From: Chloroflexota bacterium
GTDB lineage: Bacteria; Chloroflexota; Ktedonobacteria; Ktedonobacterales; Ktedonobacteraceae
Assembly: GCA_902810755.1 (NCBI GenBank)
Contig: CADDYT010000005.1
Span: forward strand, 50,319 to 114,318
Direction: 5' to 3'
Length of the DNA stretch: 64,000 nucleotides
This document shows, piece by piece, positions 17,496-26,420 of this stretch; positions within the stretch are counted from its first letter, which is position 1, and each line of letters begins with the position of its first letter. Made by a program: the position numbers and the translations under genes. Below the pieces are notes generated by a model. It ran no database searches. It saw only the letters and a list, made by a program, of their open reading frames with translations, and was not told where the DNA came from.

Positions 17496-17901
17496 TTACG
17501 CAATCATTCGCGTTGTCCCATACGTCGAACGGGGCGAGTTCATCAACGTCGGCGTGATCCTGTTCTGTCGCACACGCCGCTTTCTCGGCATGCTCTTCTC
17601 CCTGGATACCAATCGCTTGCAGGCCCTCGCCCCTGACATCGACATTGAGGATGTGCGGCGCGAGCTTGCCAACATGCAGCGCATCGCAAAAGGCGGGAAA
17701 GAAGCCGGCCCCATCGGCTCCCTCTCGCCTTCGGAACGCTTCCACTGGCTTGTCTCCCCGCGCAGCACCATCATCCAGACCTCGCCGGTACATAGCGGCC
17801 TCTGTGCCGACCCGCAGGCCGCGCTCGACCACCTCTTAAAAACAATGGTGCTGCCGCCACAGCACGCAAAAAGCGAGCTTCACTCGACAAATACGTTATA
17901 G
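17473..17901 (+). CDS. DUF3037 family protein
   Basis: A 142-residue cytoplasmic protein with the DUF3037 signature: YDYAIIRVVPYVERGEFINV, then GVILFCRTRRFLGML. There is no catalytic motif that I recognise. The start lies inside the HipA-like gene (overlap 17473-17495) with GAGGAGG upstream, so translation is probably coupled and the two products are likely partners. A short hairpin, TAGCAA-3-TTGCTA at 17900-17914, covers its stop codon and faces the convergent acetoacetyl-CoA synthetase gene. Confidence 0.85.
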   Translation: MPAPSSYDYAIIRVVPYVERGEFINVGVILFCRTRRFLGMLFSLDTNRLQALAPDIDIEDVRRELANMQRIAKGGKEAGPIGSLSPSERFHWLVSPRSTIIQTSPVHSGLCADPQAALDHLLKTMVLPPQHAKSELHSTNTL

Positions 17902-17910
17902 CAAAGCTTG

Positions 17911-19902
17911 CTACCCCGCTTTGCGGAATCCTTTCTGTTCGGCGAAGTCGATGAAGAACTGGATGGATTGCGGGTTTGCCATCGCGTCGACGCTGACGGC
18001 TTTCGCGACGGGGAGGCCGAGGAAGAGCTTTTTGACGGGTACTTCCATCTTCTTGCCGCTCAGCGTGCGCGGCACCTCTTTAATTGCCACCACTTCATCC
18101 GGGACGTGATGGGGAGAGATACGTTCGCGCAGGCTCTGCTTGATTTTCGTCTTGAGCGCATCGTCCAGCACAACGCCTTCGCGCAGGACGACGAAAAGCG
18201 GCATGTAGTATTTGCCGCCGGGCTGTTCGACACCGACGACCAGGCTGTCAAGCACTTCGGGGATGTCTTCAACGACGCGGTAAATTTCGCTGCTGCCCAT
18301 GCGGATGCCTTGCCGATTGATGGTCGAGTCGGAGCGGCCATAGATGATGGCGCTGCCGCGCGGCGTGATCTTGATCCAGTCGCCATGTCGCCAGACGCCG
18401 GGGTACATGTCGAAGTAGCTCTCACGATAGCGTTTGCCCTCGGCATCGTTCCAGAAGAAGAGGGGCATGGAGGGCATCGGCTCCGTGATAACCAGTTCGC
18501 CGACTTCATCAATGAGCGGGTTGCCCTGCTCGTCGAAGGATTGCACATTCGCGCCGAGGTTGAGGCATTGCAGTTCGCCGGCGTAAACGGGATGGAGGAC
18601 GGAGCCGCCCACGAAGCCGGAACAGACATCCGTGCCGCCGCTAATGGAGGCCAGCCAGATATCTTTTTTGACGTTATCATAGACCCACTTGAAGCCTTCC
18701 GGCGGCAGCGGCGAGCCGGTTGAGCCAAGCCCTTTGAGCGTGTGCAGGTCATATTCTTTATTCGGCTCTATGCCAGCTTTCATGCAGCTTCCAATATAGG
18801 CCGCGCTGGCCCCGAAAAAGGTCATCTGCGTATCCTGGGCGAATTTCCAGAGCGTGCCGATATCGGGATAGGCCGGGCTGCCGTCGTAGAGCAGAACGGT
18901 GGTGCCGACCAGTAGGCCACCAATGAGCAGGTTCCACATCATCCAGCCGGTGCTGGTATACCAGAAGAAGCGGTCTCCCACGTGCATATCGAGGCCGAGG
19001 CTCAAAGCTTTCATGTGTTCCAGCACAATGCCGCCCTGCCCCTGCACAATGGCCTTTGGCAGGCCGGTGGTGCCGGACGAGTAGAGGACCCAGAGTGGAT
19101 GGCTGAAAGGAACCTGTTCAAAGGTCAATTCTGCCTGCCTGTCAACAACATCCTGCCAGAGAACAGCATTCTTCAGCCCTTCCGTTGTGGCATCAGGCGA
19201 GAGATAGGGAACCAGAACGGTCTTTTCCAGCGTCGGCAGGAAGGACTGTATTTCGGAGACGATGGTGTGCCGCTCAATGGGCTTGCCGTTATACTGGTAG
19301 CCATCGACGGCGAACAGCACCTTTGGCTCGATCTGCTTGAAGCGGTCGATGACGCTGCTGGTGCCGAAATCGGGCGAGCAGCTTGACCAGATGGCGCCAA
19401 TGCTGGCGGTGGCAAGAAAGGCGATCAATGTCTCTGGAATATTGGGCATGTAGGAAACCACACGATCACCGCGTTGCACTCCCATCTCACGCAGCGATTG
19501 CGCCACCGAGGCCACTTTCTGGCGCAACTCATCCCAGGAAACCTCGCGCAACGCGTGTCGCTCGGAGCGGAAGATCGCGGCGGGCCGGTCGGGCGTGGCG
19601 TTTCTAAAGACATGCTCGGCATAGTTCAATTCCGCACCGGGAAACCATTGTGCGCCCGGCATCTTGCGCTCGACCAGCACCGTCGTATAGGGCCTGGAAG
19701 CCTGGATATGAAAGAACTCCCAGATAGAAGCCCAGAAATCTTCCAGCTTATCGACAGACCACCGCCACAGATCGTTCGGGTGCGCGAATTTCAGCCCCTT
19801 CTCGCGCTCCAGCCACTGCATATAGCGTGTCACATTAGCCTGCCGCTTCAACTCCTCCGACGGCTCCCACAGCAAAGTCCCTTCCTCAATCGTAGCTGCC
19901 AT
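17911..19902 (-). CDS. aacS: Acetoacetyl-CoA synthetase (acetoacetate-CoA ligase)
   Basis: An ANL-superfamily ligase of 663 residues that activates acetoacetate with ATP and CoA, feeding ketone-body or polyhydroxybutyrate-type metabolism to acetyl-CoA. The N-terminal acetyl-CoA-synthetase-type cap (FWASIWEFF) is present. The phosphate loop YSSGTTGLPKA is at 274-284. The hinge region contains STINRQGIRMGSSEIYR, and the catalytic Lys is 617 in TLSGKK. The N-terminal pattern WFPGAELNYAEHVFR is characteristic of acetoacetyl-CoA synthetases. GAAGGAG precedes the ATG. No thiolase or hydroxybutyrate dehydrogenase is next to it. Confidence 0.95.
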   Translation of the reverse strand: MAATIEEGTLLWEPSEELKRQANVTRYMQWLEREKGLKFAHPNDLWRWSVDKLEDFWASIWEFFHIQASRPYTTVLVERKMPGAQWFPGAELNYAEHVFRNATPDRPAAIFRSERHALREVSWDELRQKVASVAQSLREMGVQRGDRVVSYMPNIPETLIAFLATASIGAIWSSCSPDFGTSSVIDRFKQIEPKVLFAVDGYQYNGKPIERHTIVSEIQSFLPTLEKTVLVPYLSPDATTEGLKNAVLWQDVVDRQAELTFEQVPFSHPLWVLYSSGTTGLPKAIVQGQGGIVLEHMKALSLGLDMHVGDRFFWYTSTGWMMWNLLIGGLLVGTTVLLYDGSPAYPDIGTLWKFAQDTQMTFFGASAAYIGSCMKAGIEPNKEYDLHTLKGLGSTGSPLPPEGFKWVYDNVKKDIWLASISGGTDVCSGFVGGSVLHPVYAGELQCLNLGANVQSFDEQGNPLIDEVGELVITEPMPSMPLFFWNDAEGKRYRESYFDMYPGVWRHGDWIKITPRGSAIIYGRSDSTINRQGIRMGSSEIYRVVEDIPEVLDSLVVGVEQPGGKYYMPLFVVLREGVVLDDALKTKIKQSLRERISPHHVPDEVVAIKEVPRTLSGKKMEVPVKKLFLGLPVAKAVSVDAMANPQSIQFFIDFAEQKGFRKAG

Positions 19903-19949
19903 AACGCATTCTCCTTCAATTGCTTACAATTACGCAAATATATACTGTT

Positions 19950-19979
19950 ATTATATGCCCTTTCCTGGCTGGAAGACAA
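19950..19979 (-). promoter_or_regulatory. Candidate promoter of aacS
   Basis: On the minus strand TTGTCT (19979-19974) is followed, after 18 bp, by a perfect TATAAT (19955-19950), about 48 nt upstream of the start codon. Confidence 0.4.
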
Positions 19980-19984
19980 AACAG

Positions 19985-20107
19985 CATGCCGTATGCTAGC
20001 TCCCCGTCACAGGTCGACAGCGCAGGCCACCCGCCAGGGGTGGCCTGCGGTGCCGGGTCGTCTAAGAGGAAGCCGGCAGGCCAGCAGAGGGAGCCAGCAT
20101 ACGGCAT
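19985..20107. repeat. Nested palindrome with GC-rich repeat core (family B)
   Basis: Outer arms 19985-20003 and 20090-20107 pair over 17 of 18 bp (atgccgtatgct core). Inside is a perfect 11-bp hairpin, gcaggccaccc at 20022-20032 with its complement at 20038-20048. The inner core is the same GC-rich motif that recurs at 39.0-39.4 kb and at 63.9 kb. It lies between aacS and the GH31 remnant. Confidence 0.75.
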
Positions 20108-20110
20108 ACC

Positions 20111-20157
20111 ATGAGAAAGTGGCCCCCAACGTGCCATGCTGAGCGCAGCGAAGAATC
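20111..20157. repeat. Dispersed repeat, family A (single arm)
   Basis: The segment contains catgctgagcgcagcgaag preceded by tgagaaagtggccc. The same arm and flank occur as one side of the larger hairpins at 30.3, 48.0 and 57.8 kb. Here only one arm is present, ending at the GH31 remnant. Confidence 0.6.
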
Positions 20158-20173
20158 CGAGAATGAAGTCTGA

Positions 20174-20557
20174 TCGTTCGGAGAAGAGGCTTATGAGATC
20201 ATCAAAGGCTTGCTCTTCCTGCGCGAGCGGCTGCGCCCCTACATCGATGAGCAAATGTGTCTCGCCCATGAAAAGGGCATTCCCCCTATGCGCCCGCTCT
20301 TTTTCGATTTTCCTGACGACCCGGAGAGCGCCAACATCGATGACGAATTTCTCTTCGGCCCCCATCTGCTGGTCGCGCCGGTGCTGCAAGAGGGAGCGCG
20401 CAGCCGCAAAGTCTATCTGCCAGGTGGTACAATCTGGACAGACGCCTGGACAGGGCAAACCTTCGAGGGTGGTCAGTATCTTATAGCAGAGGCTCCGCTG
20501 GAGCGCATCCCCCTCTATTTGCGCGCCAACGCCCGCCTGCCCATCCGGGAAGCATAG
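20174..20557 (+). pseudogene. GH31 glycosidase, C-terminal remnant
   Basis: From the codon after a TGA at 20171, the frame reads SFGEEAYEIIKGLLFLRERL and then GIPPMRPLFFDFPDDP, DEFLFGPHLLVAPVLQ and KVYLPGGTIWTDAWTG. These match the end of the barrel and the proximal C-terminal domain of GH31 alpha-glucosidases/alpha-xylosidases. About 600 upstream residues, including the catalytic Asp, are missing and replaced by repeat DNA. It lies 42 bp before xylA; an original alpha-xylosidase-xylA pair is plausible. Confidence 0.8.
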
Positions 20558-20599
20558 GACAGATACGGTGGCATAGCATCGAACGGAAAGGATTTGACG

Positions 20600-21796
20600 A
20601 TGACACAGGCAGCACAAGAGGTAAGCAGCGATCAGTATGCACCGAAAAAATCAGACAAGTTCAGCTTTGGTCTCTGGACCGTTGGCAATCGCGGACGCGA
20701 CCCCTTCGGGGATTTTGTGCGCCCGGCCCTCGACCCGGTTTATACAGTAAAGAAGCTCTCAGAACTGGGAGCATGGGGCGTCAGCCTGCACGACAACGAC
20801 CTCGTTCCCATCGACGCCACGCCAGCCGAGCGCGATCGCATCGTGCGCGACTTCAAGCAGGCCCTGCACGACTACGGCATGGTCGTGCCGATGGCGACCA
20901 CCAACCTCTTCTTCCATCCCATTTTCAAAGATGGAGCTTTCACCTCTAATGACCCCACAGTACGCGCCTACGCCTTGCAGAAGACCATGAAGGCAATCGA
21001 TCTGGGCGCAGAGCTGGGCGCCAGCGTTTACGTCTTCTGGGGCGGGCGCGAAGGCGTCGACACGGAAGCGGCCAAAGACCCGATTGTGGCTCTCCAGCGC
21101 ATGCGCGACGCCATCAACTTCTTGAGCCAGTATGTGATTGACAACGGCTACAACCTGCGCTTCGCCCTGGAGCCGAAGCCAAACGAGCCGCGCTCCGATA
21201 TCTACCTGCCAACCGTCGGCCACATGCTCGCCTTCATCAACACGCTGGACCATCCAGAGATGGTGGGCGTCAATCCAGAGGTGGCGCACGAGTACATGGC
21301 CGGTCTCAATTTCGTGCATGCCGTAGCGCAGGCGCTCGACGCGGGCAAGCTCTTCCACATTGACCTGAACGACCAGCGCGGTCCTCGTTACGACCAGGAC
21401 ATCCGCTTTGGGGCCGAGAACATCAAAAGCATGTTCTTCCTCATCAAACTGCTCGAAGAGCAGCATTACGATGGCGCGCACCACTTCGACGCCCACGCCT
21501 ACCGCACCGAAGATGAGCAGGGCGTGTGGGACTTCGCCCTCGGCTGCATGCGCACCTACAACATGCTCAAAGCTAAAGTCCACCGCTTCCAGCAAGATGC
21601 CGAGATCCAGCAACTCATCAAAGAGATCAACACCGGCGACCCGACCTACGAAAAGTTGCTGAGCGGCGGCTACAGCGCCGATACGATGAATCAACTGAAA
21701 GCGGCCACCTTCGACATAGATGCCATAGCCCAACGCGGCTACCACTACGAACGCCTCGACCAGCTCACTGTAGAGATCATTATGGGCGTGCGCTGA
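20600..21796 (+). CDS. xylA: Xylose isomerase
   Basis: Interconverts D-xylose and D-xylulose (and glucose/fructose) in the cytoplasm, 398 residues. It is the shorter group I type. Catalytic His64 and Asp67 lie in SLHDND. Metal ligands are visible as Glu191 and Lys193 (FALEPKPNE), Glu227/His230 (NPEVAHE) and Asp255/Asp257 (HIDLND). The ATG at 20600 follows GGAAAGGA; an in-frame TTG at 20594 is less likely. No xylulokinase is adjacent, so the xylose pathway must be completed elsewhere. Confidence 0.96.
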   Translation: MTQAAQEVSSDQYAPKKSDKFSFGLWTVGNRGRDPFGDFVRPALDPVYTVKKLSELGAWGVSLHDNDLVPIDATPAERDRIVRDFKQALHDYGMVVPMATTNLFFHPIFKDGAFTSNDPTVRAYALQKTMKAIDLGAELGASVYVFWGGREGVDTEAAKDPIVALQRMRDAINFLSQYVIDNGYNLRFALEPKPNEPRSDIYLPTVGHMLAFINTLDHPEMVGVNPEVAHEYMAGLNFVHAVAQALDAGKLFHIDLNDQRGPRYDQDIRFGAENIKSMFFLIKLLEEQHYDGAHHFDAHAYRTEDEQGVWDFALGCMRTYNMLKAKVHRFQQDAEIQQLIKEINTGDPTYEKLLSGGYSADTMNQLKAATFDIDAIAQRGYHYERLDQLTVEIIMGVR

Positions 21797-21868
21797 GTGT
21801 ATCAACGCAGCGCACGACCCCAATCTACAAGCAGGTAGCAGTTCCTGGTTAGCCGCTACCTGCTTCTG

Positions 21869-21899
21869 TGAATCGCAACATTAAACTGATAGAATCTGT
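21869..21899 (+). repeat. Left inverted repeat of a 6-kb segment
   Basis: A 31-bp sequence with core caacattaaactgat, read inward. Its inverted copy lies at 27846-27876 (28 of 31 identical). Together they enclose the LuxR regulator, methyltransferase, hydrolase remnant and FAD oxidoreductase. No transposase is enclosed and no target duplication is obvious. Confidence 0.7.
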
Positions 21900-21926
21900 A
21901 CAATTATCCTGATAATGAGATATACT
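21897..21926 (+). promoter_or_regulatory. Candidate promoter of the LuxR-type regulator
   Basis: TGTACA and TATACT are separated by 18 bp, starting at the inner edge of the left inverted repeat. The -35 matches in only 4 of 6 positions. The rest of the 304-bp gap (21797-22100) shows no gene. Confidence 0.25.
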
Positions 21927-22100
21927 AGAGGAAAGTGATGCGGTTGGCACCTTCCGGGTGAGGAGAGAGAACCATCTCACGGCCAATGGTGATGGCACGG
22001 GAGGATTCGCCGGTTCAGCAACAAGAGAAGAGGCCACACGGAGTCTTGCGCGGGCCCATCAGTCGTCGGCTTTTCCCTCTTTGTGAAAAGGTTCAGATAC

Positions 22101-25100
22101 ATGATGTCGATCGTGTCCAATCAGCCCATCCGTTCTCCCGTCCTGATTGGCCGGGAGAGAGAAAGAGCTATCCTCCAGCTGCTCATTGAGCAGGCGAAGC
22201 AGGGAAGCGGGAAGGTGCTTCTGCTCAGCGGCGAGGCAGGCATCGGCAAATCACGTCTGCTTGCCGAAGGGAAAAGACAGACGAGTGAGCAAGGGTTTCT
22301 GGTACTCCAGGGCAGTTGTTTCCCCACCGACCGCTCCTCTCCCTATGCCCCTCTGCTCGACCTGCTCTCCTCCTCACAGACACAGGATCTGCTCTCCCTC
22401 TCTCCTGCCAACGCGGAGCCACTGGCACGCGAACTGGCCAGGTCTTTTCCAGGCCTGCTGGCTCAGGCAGTAAGCGAACCCTCTTCGCCTCCCAGCGAGC
22501 CAGAACAGGACAAACGCCGCCTGTTCGTGGCTCTCAGCCAATTCCTCACAAGCTTAGCCTCCAGGCAGCCGGTTCTGCTCATCGTCGAGGATCTGCATTG
22601 GAGCGATGAAACGAGCCTGGAGTTCCTGCACTATCTGGCGCGCCGCAGTGTTCATCACCCCTTTCTGCTCGTTCTGACCTATCGCAATGACGAGATGCAT
22701 CCGGGTTTGAGCAACTGGCTCGCGCAACTGGACCGTGAACGCCTCGCACAAGAATTCGTCTTGACCCCGCTTTCGCGCAGCGAGGTCGAGGCAATGCTGC
22801 AAGCCATCTTTGATCGGCCCATCCCGATGCCTCCAGAAATCTTCGATGCCATCTATGGGCTGACCGAGGGTAATCCCTTTTTCATTGAAGAGACCTTGAA
22901 ATCGCTCATCACTACAGGTGTCATTGTCTCCACACAAGAGATGCGGGAAGACCGGCCAATCCATAAACTGCCCATTCCACGCAGTGTCCAGGGTGCAGTC
23001 GAGCTTCGCCTTGCTCAAGTAAGCACGGCGAGCCGACAGGTGGTGACTCTGGCAGCCGTGGCCGGCAGGCGCTTCGATTTCGCCTTCCTCCAGCGGATCA
23101 CGCCCTATGAGGAAAGCGAACTGCTCTCGCTGATGAAAGAGTTAATCGCGGCTCAACTGGTGGTGGAAGAATCAGAGGAGCAGTTTGCCTTCCGGCATGC
23201 ACTGACACGCGAGGCGATTTACAGACAACTCCTACTCCGCGAACGGAAGGCGCTGCATCGCACGATTGCCGAAACGATGGAACAGCTTTATGCTCCCGCT
23301 CTTGATACCCACCTCACCGAGCTAGCGTATCACTTTTATGAGGCGGGGATTTGGGACAAAGCACTCCCGTATGCACAGCGCGCCGGAGAAAGGGCGCTCG
23401 CCCTGTACGCACCGCGTGCCGCCATCGAACAGGCCACGCTGGCCTTGAAAGCGACCCATCACGTGAAAGCCGCGCCACTGGCCCGATTGTATCGCCTGCG
23501 CGGCCAGTCATACGAAACGCTCGGCGAATTCGACCATGCCCGAGCCGATTACGAGCGTGCCATTCAGGCTGCCCACGAGGCCGGTGAAGGAGAAATGGAA
23601 TGGCAGGCAGTTATGGATCTGGGCTTTCTGTGGGCGGGGCGCGATTACGAACGGGCAGGCTCGTTCTTTCGAGAGGCGCTGCAGCTCGCAGAGATGCTCT
23701 CTAATCCGACCTTGCACGCGCACAGCCTTAATCGCCTGGGCAACTGGTTGGTCAACACAGGTCAGGTGAACGAGGGACTCGAGACCCATCACCAGGCCCT
23801 TGACGTGTTCCAAAGGCAACACGATCGAGCGGGGATAGCTGAAACATATGCCCTGCTCGGTATGGCGCAGGCCTGGACTGGAGATATCGTGCAAGGGGCG
23901 CAGCAGCAACAACACGCGATCGCCCTCTTTCGGGAGCTGGGTGACAAGAAGAGCCTGATCTCGACGCTCCCTACCACCAGCCTCGAAACGAGCCCTGCCG
24001 CGAATGAAACGGTGTTCGTGGTCGTGCGGGACCTCGAGGTGTGTGAACGCGATGCGAGAGAAGCGGCCGAACTCGCACGCGAGATTGATTGGCCGGCAGG
24101 GGAAGCCTTTGCCGAAGTCTGCACCGGATCACTGCTTGCCGGCATCGGGCAGTTTGGTCGTGGACTGGCTCATACCCACAAGGGGCTCCAGATCGCACAG
24201 GAGATCGACCATCAGCAGTGGATATGCAACGCGCATTGCTGCCTGGGGCAAATCTACGTACTCTTGCTCGAACCCCCTCTGGCCCTGCGCCATCTGGAGA
24301 CAGCGTTGCCGCTAGCAAAGACGCTTGGCTCAGCGTGGTTTATGGACAGCATCCTCGCCTACCAGGCGCTGGCCTACCTGCAGACAGGCCAGCACAAGCA
24401 GGCTGAGGCGGTACTCCAGGCAGTGATGGTCGATCCGCAGGAGCCACGCAGGTTGTCAGAGCGGCGCCCGGCCTGGGCATGGGGAGAGCTTGCGCGAGCG
24501 CAAGGTGAGCCAGAGCTCGCCTTGCAGATTGCAGAACGCTTGATTGCATCCGTGCCAGGAGAGCCACTCAACCAACCGATTCCGCGACTCTTGAAACTCA
24601 AAGGTGAGGCGCTTGTGACCTTGAAACGCCTGGGTGAGGCAGTTGAGGCGTTGGAGGAGGCGAAGCGAGGCGCCCTGTTGCGCCGGGAGGCTCCGCTGCT
24701 CTGGCAAATTCGCTGCTCACTTGGACGAGTCTATCGCTTGCTCAAGCGCGAGCAGGAGGCGAGAGACGAATTTACTGCTGCGCGGGAAGGGATTGAGTCG
24801 CTCGCACGGACGATTGACGACGCCGAGTTGCGCGAGCATTTCTTGCAAAGGGCGCTCGCCTCCCTGCCAAAGGAAAAGCCGGTGTCGCCCAGACGTGCCA
24901 CGGCCGGACAGTTTGGCGGCTTAACCGAGCGCGAACGGGAAGTCGCCACACTCATTGCCCAGGGCAAAACGAGCCGGCAGATTGCCGATCTGCTGGTGAT
25001 CAGCGAACGAACCGCAGAGGGGCATGTGAACAATATTTTAGGGAAGCTGGGCTTTACCTCGCGGGCGCAAATCGCGGCGTGGGTCGTTGAACGAGGGCTC

Positions 25101-25112
25101 ACAACCCGCTAA
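22101..25112 (+). CDS. Large AAA-ATPase/TPR/LuxR transcriptional regulator
   Basis: A MalT/LAL-type regulator of 1003 residues. The N-terminal AAA ATPase has Walker A GEAGIGKSR (44-52) and Walker B VLLIVEDLHWSD (about 156-167). A long alpha-helical TPR-like middle follows (residues about 350-900, many LxxLGxxYxxxGxxxxA-style repeats). The C-terminal LuxR helix-turn-helix is GLTEREREVATLIAQGKTSR followed by SERTAEGHVNNILGKLGF. Such proteins sense a ligand through the TPR region and activate transcription with ATP. The start is uncertain between ATG 22101, ATG 22104 and GTG 22083; AAAAGG at 22086 favours 22101. Its targets may be the methyltransferase and FAD oxidoreductase downstream. Confidence 0.92.
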   Translation: MMSIVSNQPIRSPVLIGRERERAILQLLIEQAKQGSGKVLLLSGEAGIGKSRLLAEGKRQTSEQGFLVLQGSCFPTDRSSPYAPLLDLLSSSQTQDLLSLSPANAEPLARELARSFPGLLAQAVSEPSSPPSEPEQDKRRLFVALSQFLTSLASRQPVLLIVEDLHWSDETSLEFLHYLARRSVHHPFLLVLTYRNDEMHPGLSNWLAQLDRERLAQEFVLTPLSRSEVEAMLQAIFDRPIPMPPEIFDAIYGLTEGNPFFIEETLKSLITTGVIVSTQEMREDRPIHKLPIPRSVQGAVELRLAQVSTASRQVVTLAAVAGRRFDFAFLQRITPYEESELLSLMKELIAAQLVVEESEEQFAFRHALTREAIYRQLLLRERKALHRTIAETMEQLYAPALDTHLTELAYHFYEAGIWDKALPYAQRAGERALALYAPRAAIEQATLALKATHHVKAAPLARLYRLRGQSYETLGEFDHARADYERAIQAAHEAGEGEMEWQAVMDLGFLWAGRDYERAGSFFREALQLAEMLSNPTLHAHSLNRLGNWLVNTGQVNEGLETHHQALDVFQRQHDRAGIAETYALLGMAQAWTGDIVQGAQQQQHAIALFRELGDKKSLISTLPTTSLETSPAANETVFVVVRDLEVCERDAREAAELAREIDWPAGEAFAEVCTGSLLAGIGQFGRGLAHTHKGLQIAQEIDHQQWICNAHCCLGQIYVLLLEPPLALRHLETALPLAKTLGSAWFMDSILAYQALAYLQTGQHKQAEAVLQAVMVDPQEPRRLSERRPAWAWGELARAQGEPELALQIAERLIASVPGEPLNQPIPRLLKLKGEALVTLKRLGEAVEALEEAKRGALLRREAPLLWQIRCSLGRVYRLLKREQEARDEFTAAREGIESLARTIDDAELREHFLQRALASLPKEKPVSPRRATAGQFGGLTEREREVATLIAQGKTSRQIADLLVISERTAEGHVNNILGKLGFTSRAQIAAWVVERGLTTR

Positions 25113-25153
25113 ATTTCTGCGTACCTCAACCGAGTACCTCCTCCAAAAATCCA

Positions 25154-25221
25154 GGTACTACCTTTCCGACCGGCTGAGCGAAGCTAGAACGCAGTTCGTT
25201 GCCGGTCGGAAAGATAGGTAC
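25154..25221. repeat. Inverted repeat between the LuxR and methyltransferase genes
   Basis: Arms ctttccgaccgg (25162-25173) and its perfect complement (25202-25213) flank a 28-nt loop. The pairing continues outward through GTAC blocks with one bulge. There is no T tract, so it is an operator or structured leader candidate rather than a standard terminator. Confidence 0.6.
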
Positions 25222-25354
25222 TATTTGCTTTTCGATCCACGTACTTTCCCCGGTGGCAAAGCCGTGCTTTTCGATTACACTCCTTTTGGGAAACATGAGA
25301 GCCGGGTTCGGCTCCCATGAGAGCAGTGAAAACACACAGAAGGAGAGAAGAACA

Positions 25355-26137
25355 ATGGGAACAGCACAAGTCCAGGGGAGCCTGTGGGGAACACGGGCGC
25401 GGGACTACGCGGAGATCGTGGAACCATTCGCTCGCCCCCTCTACGAGGCGGTCTTCGAGGCGGCAGGCGTCGAGGTGGGGACGAGGGTACTCGACGTGGG
25501 CTGCGGGCCAGGGCTGGCCGCGCAGCTTGCAGCTAAGCGCGGTGCGCACGTTGCCGGCCTGGACGCAGCAGAGGCCTCGCTCTCTATCGCGCGTGAGCGC
25601 ACGCCGGAGGGCTACTTCCGCGTCGGGGAGATGGAGGACCTGCCCTGGGTTGACAACACCTTCGATGTGGTGACCGGCTTCAACGCCTTCCAGTACGCGA
25701 CTGATGTGGTAAACGCACTGCGGGAAGCCAGGCGGGTCGCTATGCCGGGAGGGCGCGTGGCGATGGCCGTCCTGGGGCGCCAGCAGGACTGCGACATCGC
25801 CGCTCTCATGCCCGCACTGGGCAAGTTCCTGCCGCCCCCGCCGCCCGGAGCGCCAGGCCCCTTCGCGCTCTCCGCGCCGGGGCGCGTCGAGGCGCTGCTG
25901 GAACAGGCCGGGCTCTCACCGCTGACCAGCGGTGAGGTGGATTGCCCCTTCGAGTTCCCCGACCTCGAGACGGCGGTACACGGGAACATGTCGACAGGCC
26001 CGGCGGCAGTCGCCATCCGGCAGGCAGGCGTCGAGGCGGTACAGCAGGCCATTGCCGAGGCGCTGGCGCCATTTCGGACGAGCGAGGGCGGGTACCGCAT
26101 GCGCAACCGAATGCGCTACGTGATTGCTGAGGTCTGA
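25355..26137 (+). CDS. Class I SAM-dependent methyltransferase
   Basis: A UbiE/COQ5-like methyltransferase of 260 residues. Motif I is VLDVGCGPG (45-53), the acidic end of strand 2 is GLDAAE, and the post-II region reads GEMEDLPWVDNTFDVVTGFN. A proline stretch (LPPPPPGAPGP) lies in the second half. AAGGAG precedes the ATG at 25355, the start of the conserved domain; the frame stays open upstream to 25199. The substrate is not evident. It lies downstream of the LuxR-type regulator and may be controlled by it. Confidence 0.88.
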   Translation: MGTAQVQGSLWGTRARDYAEIVEPFARPLYEAVFEAAGVEVGTRVLDVGCGPGLAAQLAAKRGAHVAGLDAAEASLSIARERTPEGYFRVGEMEDLPWVDNTFDVVTGFNAFQYATDVVNALREARRVAMPGGRVAMAVLGRQQDCDIAALMPALGKFLPPPPPGAPGPFALSAPGRVEALLEQAGLSPLTSGEVDCPFEFPDLETAVHGNMSTGPAAVAIRQAGVEAVQQAIAEALAPFRTSEGGYRMRNRMRYVIAEV

Positions 26138-26145
26138 CTACTGTA

Positions 26146-26393
26146 TTGTTGATACCCCAACAATTTCGACTGGACACCTTGAAAGATGCAGCAGATCGGA
26201 TCATCCCTGCGGCTGGCGAGAACACGCGCGGCACCTGGATACATACAGCCGCGGAGGGCCTGGCGGATCATCCAGGCAAGGCGCTTGTCGAGTTTCCCGG
26301 CGGCCATCCGGCGCTGGTCTTTCGACCGCGCGCGTTCGCCAGGTGGCTGAAGAGGTTCTGGCTGATGAAGAGGTTCTGGCTGATTACGAATGA
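26146..26393 (+). pseudogene. Alpha/beta-hydrolase C-terminal remnant
   Basis: A stretch reading AAGENTRGTWIHTAAEGLAD, then KALVEFPGGHPALVFRPRAF, resembles the last 60 residues of alpha/beta hydrolases (the GGH with catalytic His, then HPxxFA). No upstream hydrolase body is present, no good start exists, and the end is disturbed by an 18-bp tandem duplication and a frame change. I treat it as a remnant; identification is by motif only. Confidence 0.5.
26349..26384 (+). repeat. Exact 18-bp tandem duplication
   Basis: The unit gaagaggttctggctgat occurs twice in a row (26349-26366, 26367-26384), at the 3' end of the hydrolase remnant and 36 nt before the FAD oxidoreductase start. Confidence 0.8.
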
Positions 26394-26420
26394 GTTGTTG
26401 CCAACCAGGAGGAGTCACTT

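Noticed and set aside
16710..17901. HipA-like gene as a toxin of a toxin-antitoxin pair
   Set aside because: The N-terminal HipA domain and a HipB-type DNA-binding partner are absent; the neighbour is a DUF3037 protein.
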